DNA of 64,000 nt from the NCBI GenBank assembly GCA_964250615.1, contig CAXUGM010000006.1; one strand, written 5' to 3'. A program made the translations under genes and the position numbers. This document shows positions 8,070 through 16,650 of the stretch, in pieces. The notes below the pieces were generated by a model that worked only from the letters and a program-made list of their open reading frames with translations, was not told the DNA's origin and made no database searches. Position 1 is the first letter of the stretch. Every line of letters starts with the position of its first letter. This stretch comes from Blautia sp900556555. GTDB lineage: Bacteria > Bacillota > Clostridia > Lachnospirales > Lachnospiraceae.

Positions 8070-9056
8070 ATGAAAATAGGAAAATTACCGGAATCTGTGC
8101 TGATCCGTTCTGTTTTAAAGGAAGTAGGGCACAGAAGGCCGGAGGTACTGGTTGGGCCAGCAGTAGGCCAGGATTGTGCTGTGCTGGAGGCAAAGGAAGG
8201 GGAAGTGCTGGTATTTTCTACAGACCCTATTACTGGTACGACTAAGGATATCGGAAGCCATAGTGTTCATATCACAGCCAACGATCTGGCTGCCTCCGGG
8301 GCAGAACCTGTGGGAATTATGATTACTATTCTTCTGACTCCCGATACAGACGAAGCAGAATTAAAAGATATGATGCGTGGAGTGGAAAAAACCTGTCAAG
8401 AGCTGAATATAGAAGTTATGGGCGGACATACAGAAATTACCGATGTGGTAAAACAGCCGCTGATTTCTCTTACCGGTGTGGGAAAAATGAAGAAAGAGGA
8501 GCTTTTGGTGACTTCTGCGGTGAAGCCGGGGCAGGATATTGTGGTGACGAAATGGATTGGCTTAGAGGGGACTTCCATTGCGGCAAAGGAAAAAGAAGAA
8601 CTGCTGCTGGAGCGATTTGCACCTTCTTTTGTGGAGACAGCGAAAAAGTTTGACCAGTATCTGTCTGTGCTCCCGGAAGGAAAAATAGCCAGAGAATGGG
8701 GTGTTTCTGCTATGCACGATATTACAGAAGGCGGTGTGTTTGGTGCTCTCTGGGAGATGGGAAGCGGTTCAGGAGTAGGTCTTGATATTGATTTAAAGAG
8801 TATTCCAATCCGGCAGGAAACAGTTGAAGTGTGTGAAGCACTGGGATTGAATCCTTATATTCTTATGTCTAGTGGTTCCATGATGATCGCGGCAGATGAC
8901 GGGCATGGTCTGGTACGGAAGCTGGCACAGGCAGGTATTCATGCAGCTGTTGTGGGAAAAGCCACGGATGGAAATGACCGTATTCTCAGAAACGGAGAGG
9001 AAACCAGATATCTGGATAAACCGCAGAGTGATGAATTATATAAAATTTACCAGTAA
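8070..9056 (+). CDS. AIR synthase-like (PurM/HypE/ThiL superfamily) protein
   Basis: 328 residues with the PurM-type two-domain fold. The N-terminal half contains GPAVGQDCAVLE and HITANDLAASGAEP, which form the ATP and metal site in this superfamily. The C-terminal half carries the glycine-rich HDITEGGVFGALWEM segment. It looks closest to HypE-like proteins. However, the C-terminus ends KIYQ and lacks the cysteine that HypE uses to make thiocyanate for hydrogenase, so it is unlikely to be HypE. ATG 8070 follows GGAGG at 8056. It sits upstream of trmL with a 17-base gap. Function unknown beyond probable ATP-dependent chemistry. Confidence 0.75.
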   Translation: MKIGKLPESVLIRSVLKEVGHRRPEVLVGPAVGQDCAVLEAKEGEVLVFSTDPITGTTKDIGSHSVHITANDLAASGAEPVGIMITILLTPDTDEAELKDMMRGVEKTCQELNIEVMGGHTEITDVVKQPLISLTGVGKMKKEELLVTSAVKPGQDIVVTKWIGLEGTSIAAKEKEELLLERFAPSFVETAKKFDQYLSVLPEGKIAREWGVSAMHDITEGGVFGALWEMGSGSGVGLDIDLKSIPIRQETVEVCEALGLNPYILMSSGSMMIAADDGHGLVRKLAQAGIHAAVVGKATDGNDRILRNGEETRYLDKPQSDELYKIYQ

Positions 9057-9073
9057 AGCAGAGGAAAATACAC

Positions 9074-9574
9074 ATGGCAAAGTTAAATATTGTATTATTT
9101 GAGCCGGAAATCCCGGCAAATACAGGGAATATAGGAAGAACCTGTGTGGCTACAGGAACAAGGCTGCATCTGATTGAGCCTCTTGGATTTCTTTTAAATG
9201 AGAAAGCCATAAAGAGAGCCGGAATGGATTATTGGAAAGATTTAGATGTGACAACTTATGTAAACTATCAGGATTTCCTGGACAGGAATCCGGGAGCAAA
9301 GATTTACATGGCCAGCACAAAAGCACCGAAAACTTATGTGGATGTGGAATATGAAGAGGATTGTTATATCATGTTTGGAAAAGAGAGTGCAGGAATTCCG
9401 GAAGAGATTCTTTTGGAAAACCAGGAAACAGCAATCCGTATTCCGATGATTGGGGATATCCGTTCCCTGAATCTCAGCAATTCTGTGGCAATTGTGCTTT
9501 ATGAAGCATTGCGTCAGAATCACTTTGACCACATGCAGTTAGAGGGACATTTAACAAAATATGAGTGGAAGTAA
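9074..9574 (+). CDS. trmL: tRNA (cytidine/uridine-34-2'-O)-methyltransferase
   Basis: A 166-residue SPOUT-class methyltransferase, the normal size for the single-domain TrmL type. It methylates the 2'-hydroxyl of wobble nucleotide 34 in tRNA-Leu isoacceptors. The N-terminal motif PEIPANTGNIGRT and the C-terminal knot motifs MFGKESAGIP and IRSLNLSNSVAIVLYE are visible and form the SAM-binding trefoil knot. The hydrolytic and tRNA-binding extension of larger SPOUT enzymes is absent. It closes the plus-strand operon and faces a convergent sensor kinase. Confidence 0.93.
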   Translation: MAKLNIVLFEPEIPANTGNIGRTCVATGTRLHLIEPLGFLLNEKAIKRAGMDYWKDLDVTTYVNYQDFLDRNPGAKIYMASTKAPKTYVDVEYEEDCYIMFGKESAGIPEEILLENQETAIRIPMIGDIRSLNLSNSVAIVLYEALRQNHFDHMQLEGHLTKYEWK

Positions 9575-9602
9575 AGAGGCTGCCTTTTTGGCAGCCCTTT
9601 TT
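9575..9602. terminator. Bidirectional terminator between trmL and the sensor kinase
   Basis: GGCTGCC, a five-T loop and GGCAGCC, followed by a T run on the plus strand and an A-rich start (T on the minus strand). It serves convergent transcripts from both sides and sits inside a gap of under 30 bases. Confidence 0.85.
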
Positions 9603-11019
9603 AACGTTCTTCTTTGCTTTTTGGAAGGGTGAAAATGAATTCAGTTCCCACTCCTTCGGTACTGATGACATTGATGTTTTGTTTATGGGAGTTGATGATT
9701 TCTTTTACAATAGCCAGTCCAAGACCAGTGCCTTTTCTGTCTTTTCCTCTGGAGGAATCAATTTTATAGAAGCGGTCCCAAATCTTGGAGAGACTGGATT
9801 TCGGGATGCCGCATCCCATGTCTTTGACGGAAATAAATACAGTCTCATGCTTCAAGGTGGATTCAACCTTAATGACAGAGTCCTCAGGGCTGAATTTGAT
9901 GGCATTGTCAATGAGGTTATATAAAACCTGCTGGATCTGTCCCATATCGGCATAGACAAATAAGGTTTGCCCGGTAAGAAGCAATTCTATGGAAATCCGT
10001 TTGTCACGGCAAGTTCCCTCAAAAGTTTCTGCGGTGCTTTTGATGATTGCATTGATGTCAAAATTGCTGTAGTCCATCTGGCGGCCTTTTTCATCAAGGT
10101 GGTTCAGGGTCAAAAGACTTTGTGTCAGTTTATAGAGACGGTCAGTCTCATGCACAACAATCTTCAGGTATTTTTCCTGGAGTTCAGGAGGAATAGTGCC
10201 ATCCAGAATGGCTTCCGTATAGCCCTTGATGGAAGTCAGGGGAGAGCGGAAATCATGAGAAACATTGGCAATAAATTTTTTCTGGTAATTTCCTGTCATA
10301 TCCAGCTCATCTGACATGTAATTCAAAGTCATGGCAAGATATCCCAGCTCATCTTCTTTTTCCAGCGGAATGTTATATTTCAAGTCCCCGGAGGCAAAGG
10401 CGTCTGCACCCTGGATGATTTTCCTGAGAGGCCGGTAGATCATCAGGGAAAATACAGGGATAATCACCAGCATAATAAGGAGAAACAGAGAAAACAGAAG
10501 ATACAGGATATTCAAAAGAGAATCTCTTCGCTCCAGTAACAGGGTCATGGGAAGATGCATGGCAACATAGCCCTGTACCCGCATGTTCAGGGTGATAGGA
10601 ACCATAACACTGAGCTGCTCGTTTGCAAATTGCCGGAAAAAGAATCCTGTCTGATAGTAAGAACCGCTGTTCTGGCTGGGGTTAAAGTCTTCAATGACAG
10701 GAAAATTATCACTTACAAAGGGAACGGAAGTGTTCAGAAGAATTTCACCCTTAGAACTGATCAGCCAGATGGATGTACTTTGATAGGAGGCCAGATTGGA
10801 AAGATTTTTATAAATCTCCTGGCGGCTGTCAGAGGTCCTGTAGGAGCGGATCAAAGGATCCTGGGCAATCTTGGAGGCTTCCCGGTAAAGCTCTTCGCTA
10901 TATACAGATTCTACATGTTTTTGTATGAGTCTGCCTCCTGCCAGGGAGATGGCGGAGAAGCCCGCCAGCCCTAGAAGGATAATTGCCAGTATAAATTTAA
11001 AATATAGATATTTTTTCAT
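9601..11019 (-). CDS. Membrane sensor histidine kinase
   Basis: 472 residues. A first membrane helix (about 8-28), an extracellular sensor region of about 140 residues, a second helix (about 170-195) and a HAMP linker are followed by HisKA with the phospho-acceptor in NVSHDFRSP (His 255). The HATPase domain carries NLIDNAIKFS, GCGIP and GTGLGLAIV. It autophosphorylates and passes phosphate to the response regulator encoded just upstream, whose stop overlaps this start by four bases. The signal is unknown; the periplasm-facing domain gives no recognised motif. Confidence 0.92.
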   Translation of the reverse strand: MKKYLYFKFILAIILLGLAGFSAISLAGGRLIQKHVESVYSEELYREASKIAQDPLIRSYRTSDSRQEIYKNLSNLASYQSTSIWLISSKGEILLNTSVPFVSDNFPVIEDFNPSQNSGSYYQTGFFFRQFANEQLSVMVPITLNMRVQGYVAMHLPMTLLLERRDSLLNILYLLFSLFLLIMLVIIPVFSLMIYRPLRKIIQGADAFASGDLKYNIPLEKEDELGYLAMTLNYMSDELDMTGNYQKKFIANVSHDFRSPLTSIKGYTEAILDGTIPPELQEKYLKIVVHETDRLYKLTQSLLTLNHLDEKGRQMDYSNFDINAIIKSTAETFEGTCRDKRISIELLLTGQTLFVYADMGQIQQVLYNLIDNAIKFSPEDSVIKVESTLKHETVFISVKDMGCGIPKSSLSKIWDRFYKIDSSRGKDRKGTGLGLAIVKEIINSHKQNINVISTEGVGTEFIFTLPKSKEER

Positions 11020-11720
11020 CGGTTTTTGACCTCGAATTTATATCCTATCCCCCATACCGTTGCAATGGACCAGGCGGGATGATCTTTGATTTTTTCCCGG
11101 AGACGTTTGATGTGAACGTCTACGGTTCTGGTATCTCCTATGTATTCATAGCCCCAGATGTGATCTAGAAGCTGTTCCCTGGTGAAAACCTGGTTGGGAG
11201 AGGATGCCAGAAAGTATAAAAGTTCCAGTTCTTTTGGTGGCATATCTAATTGCTTTCCATAGTAAATCACAGAATAATTTGTGAGATTAATGGCCAAATC
11301 AGGATATTCCACATATTTTCCGGAAGGCTGTGTGGCAGGTGCTACATTGGGCTGATACCGTCTGAGCACAGCTTTTACCCGTGCTACCAGTTCTTTCGAA
11401 TCAAACGGCTTGATGATATAATCATCAGCACCTAATTCCAGCCCCAGAACCTTATCGAAAATTTCGCCTTTGGCAGAAAGCATAATAATAGGCACATTAG
11501 ATTTTTGCCGTATTTTCCGGCACACCTGATATCCGTCTATGCCAGGGAGCATCAGATCCAGGAGAATCAGATTAGGTGCAAAGGAGGAGAAGGCCTTTAA
11601 TGCTTCTTCCCCATCATTTACAATTTTTGTATCAAAACATTCTTTGGTTAAATACAGAGATATCAGCTCTGCAATGTTGTTGTCATCATCTACAATGAGA
11701 ATTTTCTGTTTTATTGCCAT
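11016..11720 (-). CDS. OmpR/PhoB-family response regulator
   Basis: 234 residues: a receiver domain with Asp 55 in LILLDLMLPG as the phosphorylation site, acidic pocket DDD near residues 11-13 and the conserved Lys in IIKPFD, then a winged-helix DNA-binding domain (from about residue 130) with the recognition segment TRTVDVHIKRLREKI. It is translationally coupled to the kinase downstream and starts 18 bases after mutS2. The operon is therefore mutS2 - regulator - kinase, an unusual pairing whose meaning is unclear. Confidence 0.93.
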   Translation of the reverse strand: MAIKQKILIVDDDNNIAELISLYLTKECFDTKIVNDGEEALKAFSSFAPNLILLDLMLPGIDGYQVCRKIRQKSNVPIIMLSAKGEIFDKVLGLELGADDYIIKPFDSKELVARVKAVLRRYQPNVAPATQPSGKYVEYPDLAINLTNYSVIYYGKQLDMPPKELELLYFLASSPNQVFTREQLLDHIWGYEYIGDTRTVDVHIKRLREKIKDHPAWSIATVWGIGYKFEVKNR

Positions 11721-11738
11721 TACTTGCAGTACCTCCCT

Positions 11739-14117
11739 CTATTTTTTAAACTCTACGATGGTAACACCTGCATCCCCTTCGCCAAACTCGGCTAAATGAA
11801 ATTCTTTTACATATTTCAGGCGTTTCAGATAGTTATGCACACCTTTTCTAAGGGCACCTGTTCCCTTTCCATGTACGACACGGACACTGCTAAGATGAGC
11901 AAGATAAGCGTCATCCAGGTATTTGTCTAATTCTGCGATTGCCTCATCTACAGTTTTTCCAAGAAGATTGATCTCTGTGCGGATAGACGCAGATTTATTC
12001 ATCTTGATCCGCCCTGCACCGGTACGCTGGATGGATGGTCCTGTGATGACCGGTTCGTCGATTAGCTCCAAATCAGACAGATGTACCTTGGAACGGAGAA
12101 TACCCATCTGTACGAAAACCATGCCCTTGGCATCTGGTTTGGAACTGATGGTTCCTTTTACATTCAAACTTAATACTTTTACAGCATCTCCCAGAGAAAC
12201 ATCCTTGGCTGTAAGGCTGGATTTTTTCTTTTCCGGTGTCTTTAAAGCCATTTTCTTTCCAGCGGAATCCATTTTTTGACGCAGTTCCGTGCGTTTTTTC
12301 TCAAGCTCTTTGGCTGACATGGTTTCCTGGCCGGCTTTGTTGAAGATTTTCATAGTCTGGTCAGCGTATTCTTTGGCTTCTCTTAAAATCCGGTGTGCCT
12401 CTTCGTTGGCATCCTGGAGAATCCGTTCTTTACGCTGTTCCAATTTATCCTGTTTGGCTTCTAACTGCTGTTTCAGTTCATGAATTTCTTCTTTGTAACG
12501 GGCGATTTCTGCCTGTTCTGCTTCGATGGTTTTCCGGCTGTGTTCCAGGGTAGACAGCACATCTTCAAAAGATTCGTCTTCCTGGCTGATCTGTTCTTTT
12601 GCCTTGTCTATGATATATTCCGGCAGTCCTAATTTCCCTGAAATGGCAAAGGCATTACTTTTTCCAGGAATACCAATGAGAAGACGGTAGGTAGGCCGGA
12701 GGGTTTCCACATCAAATTCACAGGAAGCGTTTTCCACGCCCTGGGTTGAGAGGGCATAAACCTTTAGCTCACTGTAATGGGTGGTTGCCATGGTACGGAT
12801 TCCCTGACTGTGAAGATGGGAAAGAATGGCAATGGCAAGGGCAGCACCTTCTGTAGGGTCTGTTCCTGCTCCAAGTTCGTCAAAGAGTACCAGGGAATCT
12901 TTATCCGCTTTTTCAATAAAACGGACCACATTGGTCATATGAGAAGAAAAGGTACTAAGAGACTGCTCAATGCTCTGCTCATCACCGATGTCGGCATAGA
13001 CCTCTTTGAAGACACTGAGTCTGGAGTGGTCAAAAGCCGGGATATGAAGGCCGGACTGTCCCATCAGGGTCAGAAGTCCCACTGTCTTTAAAGAAACCGT
13101 TTTACCACCCGTGTTTGGGCCTGTGACAACTAAGAGGTCAAAGGTTTCACCCAGGCGGATATCAATAGGAACAACTTTGTGCTTTTCAATCAGCGGATGA
13201 CGGCCTTTTTTGATATCAATAATGCCCCGTGTGTTAAATACAGGCTCTGTAGCGTTCTGAGATTTTGCCAAAAGAGCTCTTGCGAAAATAAAGTCCAGCT
13301 GCGTAAGGGTCTTTAAGTTGTCCTGAATCAGTTCCAGATATCCGGCTGTCTCCTGGCTTAAATTTGAAAGAATGATTTCGATTTCCGCCTGTTCTTTGAC
13401 TTCCAGTTCTCTGAGTTCATTGTTCAGTTTTACAATAGCCATAGGCTCTACAAAAACAGTGGAGCCGGTGGAAGACTGGTCGTGGATCATACCAGGAACC
13501 TGTCCTTTGTATTCGGATTTTACAGGAATACAGTATCTTCCGTTTCTCATGGTGACCACGGCATCCTGAAGATAGGAACGGCCCTGGCCGCTGACATAGG
13601 AAGAAAGCTGGCTGTGAATTTTATCATTGGTATTTTTCATAGTCCGGCGGATCTGACGCAGAGCCGGACTGGCATCATCTGCGATTTCCTCTTCTGAGAG
13701 AATACAGCGGCGGATCTCCAGAGAAAGAGGAGTAAGAGGCTGTAAAATTTCAAACATACTGTCAAGGGAATCGGGAGTGTCCTCCTGGTTTTCTCTTCTG
13801 GAATAAGCTTTGGCACGGTTGGTATTTTCTAGCAGGGTACATACTGCCAGGAGTTCTCCTGTGCCCAGGGTGCTGCCGATTTCCAGACGCTTTAAAGAAC
13901 CACGGATGTCTTTTACACCGCTAAAGGAGAGGGCACCTTTCTGATAAACACGGGAAAGTGCATCTGCTGTTTCTTGCTGCATGGCTTCAATCTCTACGAT
14001 ATTATCCAGAGGTTTTAAATCCCGGCACAATTGTTTTCCGAGACTGGAGGTTGCAAAGCCCTCCAGAAGTTCCAATATTTTGTTGTATTCTAAAGTTTTT
14101 AATGCTTTTTGATTCAT
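11739..14117 (-). CDS. mutS2: Endonuclease MutS2
   Basis: 792 residues, the normal length. MutS2 is not a mismatch-repair protein. In Firmicutes it acts on recombination intermediates and on collided ribosomes. The ABC-type ATPase core has Walker A TGPNTGGKT and Walker B LVLFDELGAGTDPTEG. A long coiled coil follows (about residues 510-620). The C-terminal Smr nuclease domain shows VRVVHGKGTGALRKGV. The start has AGGTGATAT upstream on the minus strand. Two-component genes follow on the same strand. Confidence 0.95.
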   Translation of the reverse strand: MNQKALKTLEYNKILELLEGFATSSLGKQLCRDLKPLDNIVEIEAMQQETADALSRVYQKGALSFSGVKDIRGSLKRLEIGSTLGTGELLAVCTLLENTNRAKAYSRRENQEDTPDSLDSMFEILQPLTPLSLEIRRCILSEEEIADDASPALRQIRRTMKNTNDKIHSQLSSYVSGQGRSYLQDAVVTMRNGRYCIPVKSEYKGQVPGMIHDQSSTGSTVFVEPMAIVKLNNELRELEVKEQAEIEIILSNLSQETAGYLELIQDNLKTLTQLDFIFARALLAKSQNATEPVFNTRGIIDIKKGRHPLIEKHKVVPIDIRLGETFDLLVVTGPNTGGKTVSLKTVGLLTLMGQSGLHIPAFDHSRLSVFKEVYADIGDEQSIEQSLSTFSSHMTNVVRFIEKADKDSLVLFDELGAGTDPTEGAALAIAILSHLHSQGIRTMATTHYSELKVYALSTQGVENASCEFDVETLRPTYRLLIGIPGKSNAFAISGKLGLPEYIIDKAKEQISQEDESFEDVLSTLEHSRKTIEAEQAEIARYKEEIHELKQQLEAKQDKLEQRKERILQDANEEAHRILREAKEYADQTMKIFNKAGQETMSAKELEKKRTELRQKMDSAGKKMALKTPEKKKSSLTAKDVSLGDAVKVLSLNVKGTISSKPDAKGMVFVQMGILRSKVHLSDLELIDEPVITGPSIQRTGAGRIKMNKSASIRTEINLLGKTVDEAIAELDKYLDDAYLAHLSSVRVVHGKGTGALRKGVHNYLKRLKYVKEFHLAEFGEGDAGVTIVEFKK

Positions 14118-14317
14118 ACTTATATCACCTTATCTGATTTTTAAGATTAATATCTTTATTTTACATGAAAAAGCGTAGAAAGAAAAGGGCAAATGTAGAC
14201 TTCTGGTAATAGCTTGTGTTAAGGGACAAAGAGAAAAATATTTTGTAAAATTTCATAAAAAGTTCATATGTTTTCGGTATAATAGACAAAAATACAGGCT
14301 TATGCGGAGCGTATGAT

Positions 14318-15631
14318 ATGGATGAAGAAAGAAAAGATGAATGCAGGGAAAAAGAGGATGATTATGAATTCCTGAAAGAAACCATCAAGGCAAAACCCAT
14401 TGATAAGAAAAAACTTATCCGCCAGATTGGAAAACTGGCAGGTGCAGGAGCTGTGTTTGGACTGGCAGCAGCCCTTGTGTTTTCTATGATTGCACCGGGA
14501 CTCTTGAAAAGAAGATACGAAAAGGAGCAGGCATCCAGGGTAACGTTTTCCCAGGAAAAGACTTTAGAAGAGAGAGAGAATATCACTGGAAGTGAAGAAC
14601 AGGCAGAAGAGCCGGAGACAGGAGAAGAGGCAGAAGAGCCGGTACAGACAATCGTGCAGGAAATGACACCGGAGGATTATGGAAAGTTGTACCAGGATAT
14701 GTTTGCCACCGCAGCGGAGGCAAAAAAATCAATGGTTACAGTGATTGGAAGTCAGAATGACGAAGACTGGTTTCAAACTCCTTATGAGAGCCAGATTTCC
14801 GGACTTTTGGTTGCAGAAAGCGGACAGGATTATTTTATCCTCACAGAATACCGGATTGTAGAAAATGTGGACCGGATACAGGTGGTTTTCTGTGACGGGA
14901 CTATGACTGACGGAAGATTTCTGAAAGAAGATACGAATACGGGGTTCGCTATTCTGAAAGTACCAAAGACAGGGGTTCCGGCTAAGACGAAAGAAGAGAT
15001 TGAAATTGCACCTTTGGGAGAATCCTATTATGTGAAACAGGGTGAACCAGTTCTTGCAATTGGAAGTCCTATGGGGTATAGTGATTCTGTAGGTTACGGC
15101 ATCGTCACTTCTGTATCAAATACAGTTTCCAGAATTGACGCAGAATATGGGCTTCTCAATACGGATATTCCGGGAAGCACTCTAGGAAGCGGGATTCTTC
15201 TGAATCTTGACGGGGAGATTGTAGGAATCATTGCCCAGTCCTTTGCAGGGGAAGATATCCAGAATCTGGTGACAGGCCTTCAGGTTTCCCAGATGAAAGA
15301 AATGATCCAGATACTCTCTGATGAAACAAGGGAGATGGTTTATATGGGTATCACAGGTGAAACCATTACGTCAGACATTTCAGAGAAAAAAGGAATTCCG
15401 GTGGGTGTATTTGTGGAGCAGGTAGAAGTAGAGTCTCCTGCTATGCAGGTGGGAATTCAAAATGGAGATGTTATCATAGAATTAAACGGAGAAAGAATTG
15501 AAACTGTAAAAGGTTACCAGCAGCAGTTGAAAGCATGTAAAGCCGGAAGCACTGTAAAGGTAAAAGCCATGCGTCAGGGAACAGAGGGATACGTGGAGGT
15601 TTCTTTTGATGTGATGTTGAAAACCAGATGA
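14318..15631 (+). CDS. HtrA/DegP-like S1C protein with PDZ domain, catalytic triad apparently lost
   Basis: 437 residues: an acidic cytoplasmic N-terminus, one membrane helix (about 38-62), an acidic linker, a trypsin-like fold (about 120-330) and a PDZ domain (about 340-432, with VGIQNGDVIIELNGE). The S1C framework is clear in VLAIGSPMGY and LDGEIVGIIA. All three triad positions differ: the usual NYHVV histidine is Arg 179 in EYRIV, the usual TDLAVLK aspartate is Gly 209 in TGFAILK, and the GNSGGP serine region reads GSTLGSG. It is therefore probably a non-proteolytic scaffold or sensor on the outer membrane face. No frameshift is seen, so it is not a simple pseudogene. Confidence 0.82.
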   Translation: MDEERKDECREKEDDYEFLKETIKAKPIDKKKLIRQIGKLAGAGAVFGLAAALVFSMIAPGLLKRRYEKEQASRVTFSQEKTLEERENITGSEEQAEEPETGEEAEEPVQTIVQEMTPEDYGKLYQDMFATAAEAKKSMVTVIGSQNDEDWFQTPYESQISGLLVAESGQDYFILTEYRIVENVDRIQVVFCDGTMTDGRFLKEDTNTGFAILKVPKTGVPAKTKEEIEIAPLGESYYVKQGEPVLAIGSPMGYSDSVGYGIVTSVSNTVSRIDAEYGLLNTDIPGSTLGSGILLNLDGEIVGIIAQSFAGEDIQNLVTGLQVSQMKEMIQILSDETREMVYMGITGETITSDISEKKGIPVGVFVEQVEVESPAMQVGIQNGDVIIELNGERIETVKGYQQQLKACKAGSTVKVKAMRQGTEGYVEVSFDVMLKTR

Positions 15632-15669
15632 GACAGAAAATAAGGACAGAAAATAAGGACAGAAACAAG
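15632..15669 (+). repeat. 13-bp tandem repeat
   Basis: GACAGAAAATAAG occurs twice in direct tandem (15632-15644 and 15645-15657), followed by a third, degenerate copy (15658-15669). It lies between the HtrA-like gene stop and the ribosome binding site of the next gene. It probably arose by slippage; no function is evident. Confidence 0.85.
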
Positions 15670-15684
15670 GGAAGGAAATGAAAA

Positions 15685-16635
15685 ATGAAATTTATTAACA
15701 CACTCCGGGAGGGAGAACGCCTTTCAGGAATTTATTTATGTAAACATAAACAGGCAGCAGTCACCAAGAATGGAAAGCCCTATGAGAATGTGATTCTCCA
15801 GGATAAGACAGGTACTCTGGATGGGAAAATCTGGGATCCGAATTCTCAGGGGATTGATGACTTTGATGCCTTGGATTATATTGATGTAGTAGGAGATGTG
15901 ACCAGTTTCCAGGGAAGTTTGCAGGTAAGCATTAAAAGAGTCCGGAAAGCATCAGAAGGAGAGTATGAGCCTGGAAATTACCTTCCTGTGAGCAGTAAGG
16001 ATATTGGAGTTATGTATCAGGAAATCTTGGGTTATGTCAATCAAGTGAAGAATCCCTATCTTCATAGGCTTCTGGTATCTTTCTTTGAAGAAGATGAGGA
16101 ATTTGTCAAGAGATTTAAGGGAAATTCGGCAGCAAAGACAGTGCATCACGGATTTATCGGCGGACTTTTGGAGCATACATTAAGCGTAGTGAGTCTGTGC
16201 CTGTATTACTGTAAGTCCTATCCTATTCTGAATCAGGATCTTCTGGTGACAGCAGCTATGCTTCATGATGTGGGAAAAACAGTGGAGCTGAGCCAGTTTC
16301 CTATGAATGATTATACCGATGACGGCCAGCTTCTGGGACATATTATGATTGGTGCTGAGATGATTCATGACAGAGCGAAGGAAATACCGGGATTTCCGGT
16401 AAAACTGGAAAGTGAGCTGAAACATTGTATTCTGGCTCATCACGGGGAACTGGAGTATGGTTCTCCTAAGAAACCTGCCCTGGCAGAAGCAGTAGCATTG
16501 AATCTGGCAGATAATACAGATGCAAAAATGGAAACCCTGACAGAAATTTTCCATGCAGCAGGTGAACAGAAAGACTGGCTTGGTTTCAACCGTCTCTTTG
16601 AATCAAATCTGCGAAAAACCAGTTGTGGAGAATAG
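15685..16635 (+). CDS. yhaM: YhaM-type 3'-5' exoribonuclease (OB-fold plus HD domain)
   Basis: 316 residues. An N-terminal OB-fold nucleic-acid-binding domain (about 1-110, with TGTLDGKIWDP) is followed by an HD metal-dependent phosphohydrolase domain (about 150-300). The metal ligands are visible as HHGFIGGLLEH, LHDVGK and AHHGE. This architecture and length match YhaM, which trims RNA (and DNA) from the 3' end. ATG 15685 follows GAAGGAAATG. It is followed at 15 bases by the RlmD-type methyltransferase, so the two are likely co-transcribed. Confidence 0.9.
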   Translation: MKFINTLREGERLSGIYLCKHKQAAVTKNGKPYENVILQDKTGTLDGKIWDPNSQGIDDFDALDYIDVVGDVTSFQGSLQVSIKRVRKASEGEYEPGNYLPVSSKDIGVMYQEILGYVNQVKNPYLHRLLVSFFEEDEEFVKRFKGNSAAKTVHHGFIGGLLEHTLSVVSLCLYYCKSYPILNQDLLVTAAMLHDVGKTVELSQFPMNDYTDDGQLLGHIMIGAEMIHDRAKEIPGFPVKLESELKHCILAHHGELEYGSPKKPALAEAVALNLADNTDAKMETLTEIFHAAGEQKDWLGFNRLFESNLRKTSCGE

Positions 16636-16650
16636 GGCGGAGAGGACAGT

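Noticed and set aside
8070..9056. Calling the AIR synthase-like gene hypE, thiL or selD
   Set aside because: HypE's terminal cysteine is absent, and no hydrogenase, thiamine or selenium gene lies nearby.
9565..9924. Plus-strand open frames (9565-9924, 9967-10314, 10555-10974) opposite the sensor kinase
   Set aside because: They are antisense to a histidine kinase with full motifs; composition follows the kinase codons and none has a good start signal.
14318..15631. Treating the HtrA-like gene as a degraded pseudogene
   Set aside because: The frame is full length, with membrane helix, intact fold motifs and PDZ domain; only the catalytic positions differ.
15632..15669. CRISPR-like or regulatory array at the 13-bp tandem repeat
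   Set aside because: There are only two exact units and a partial one with no spacers; slippage is a sufficient explanation.
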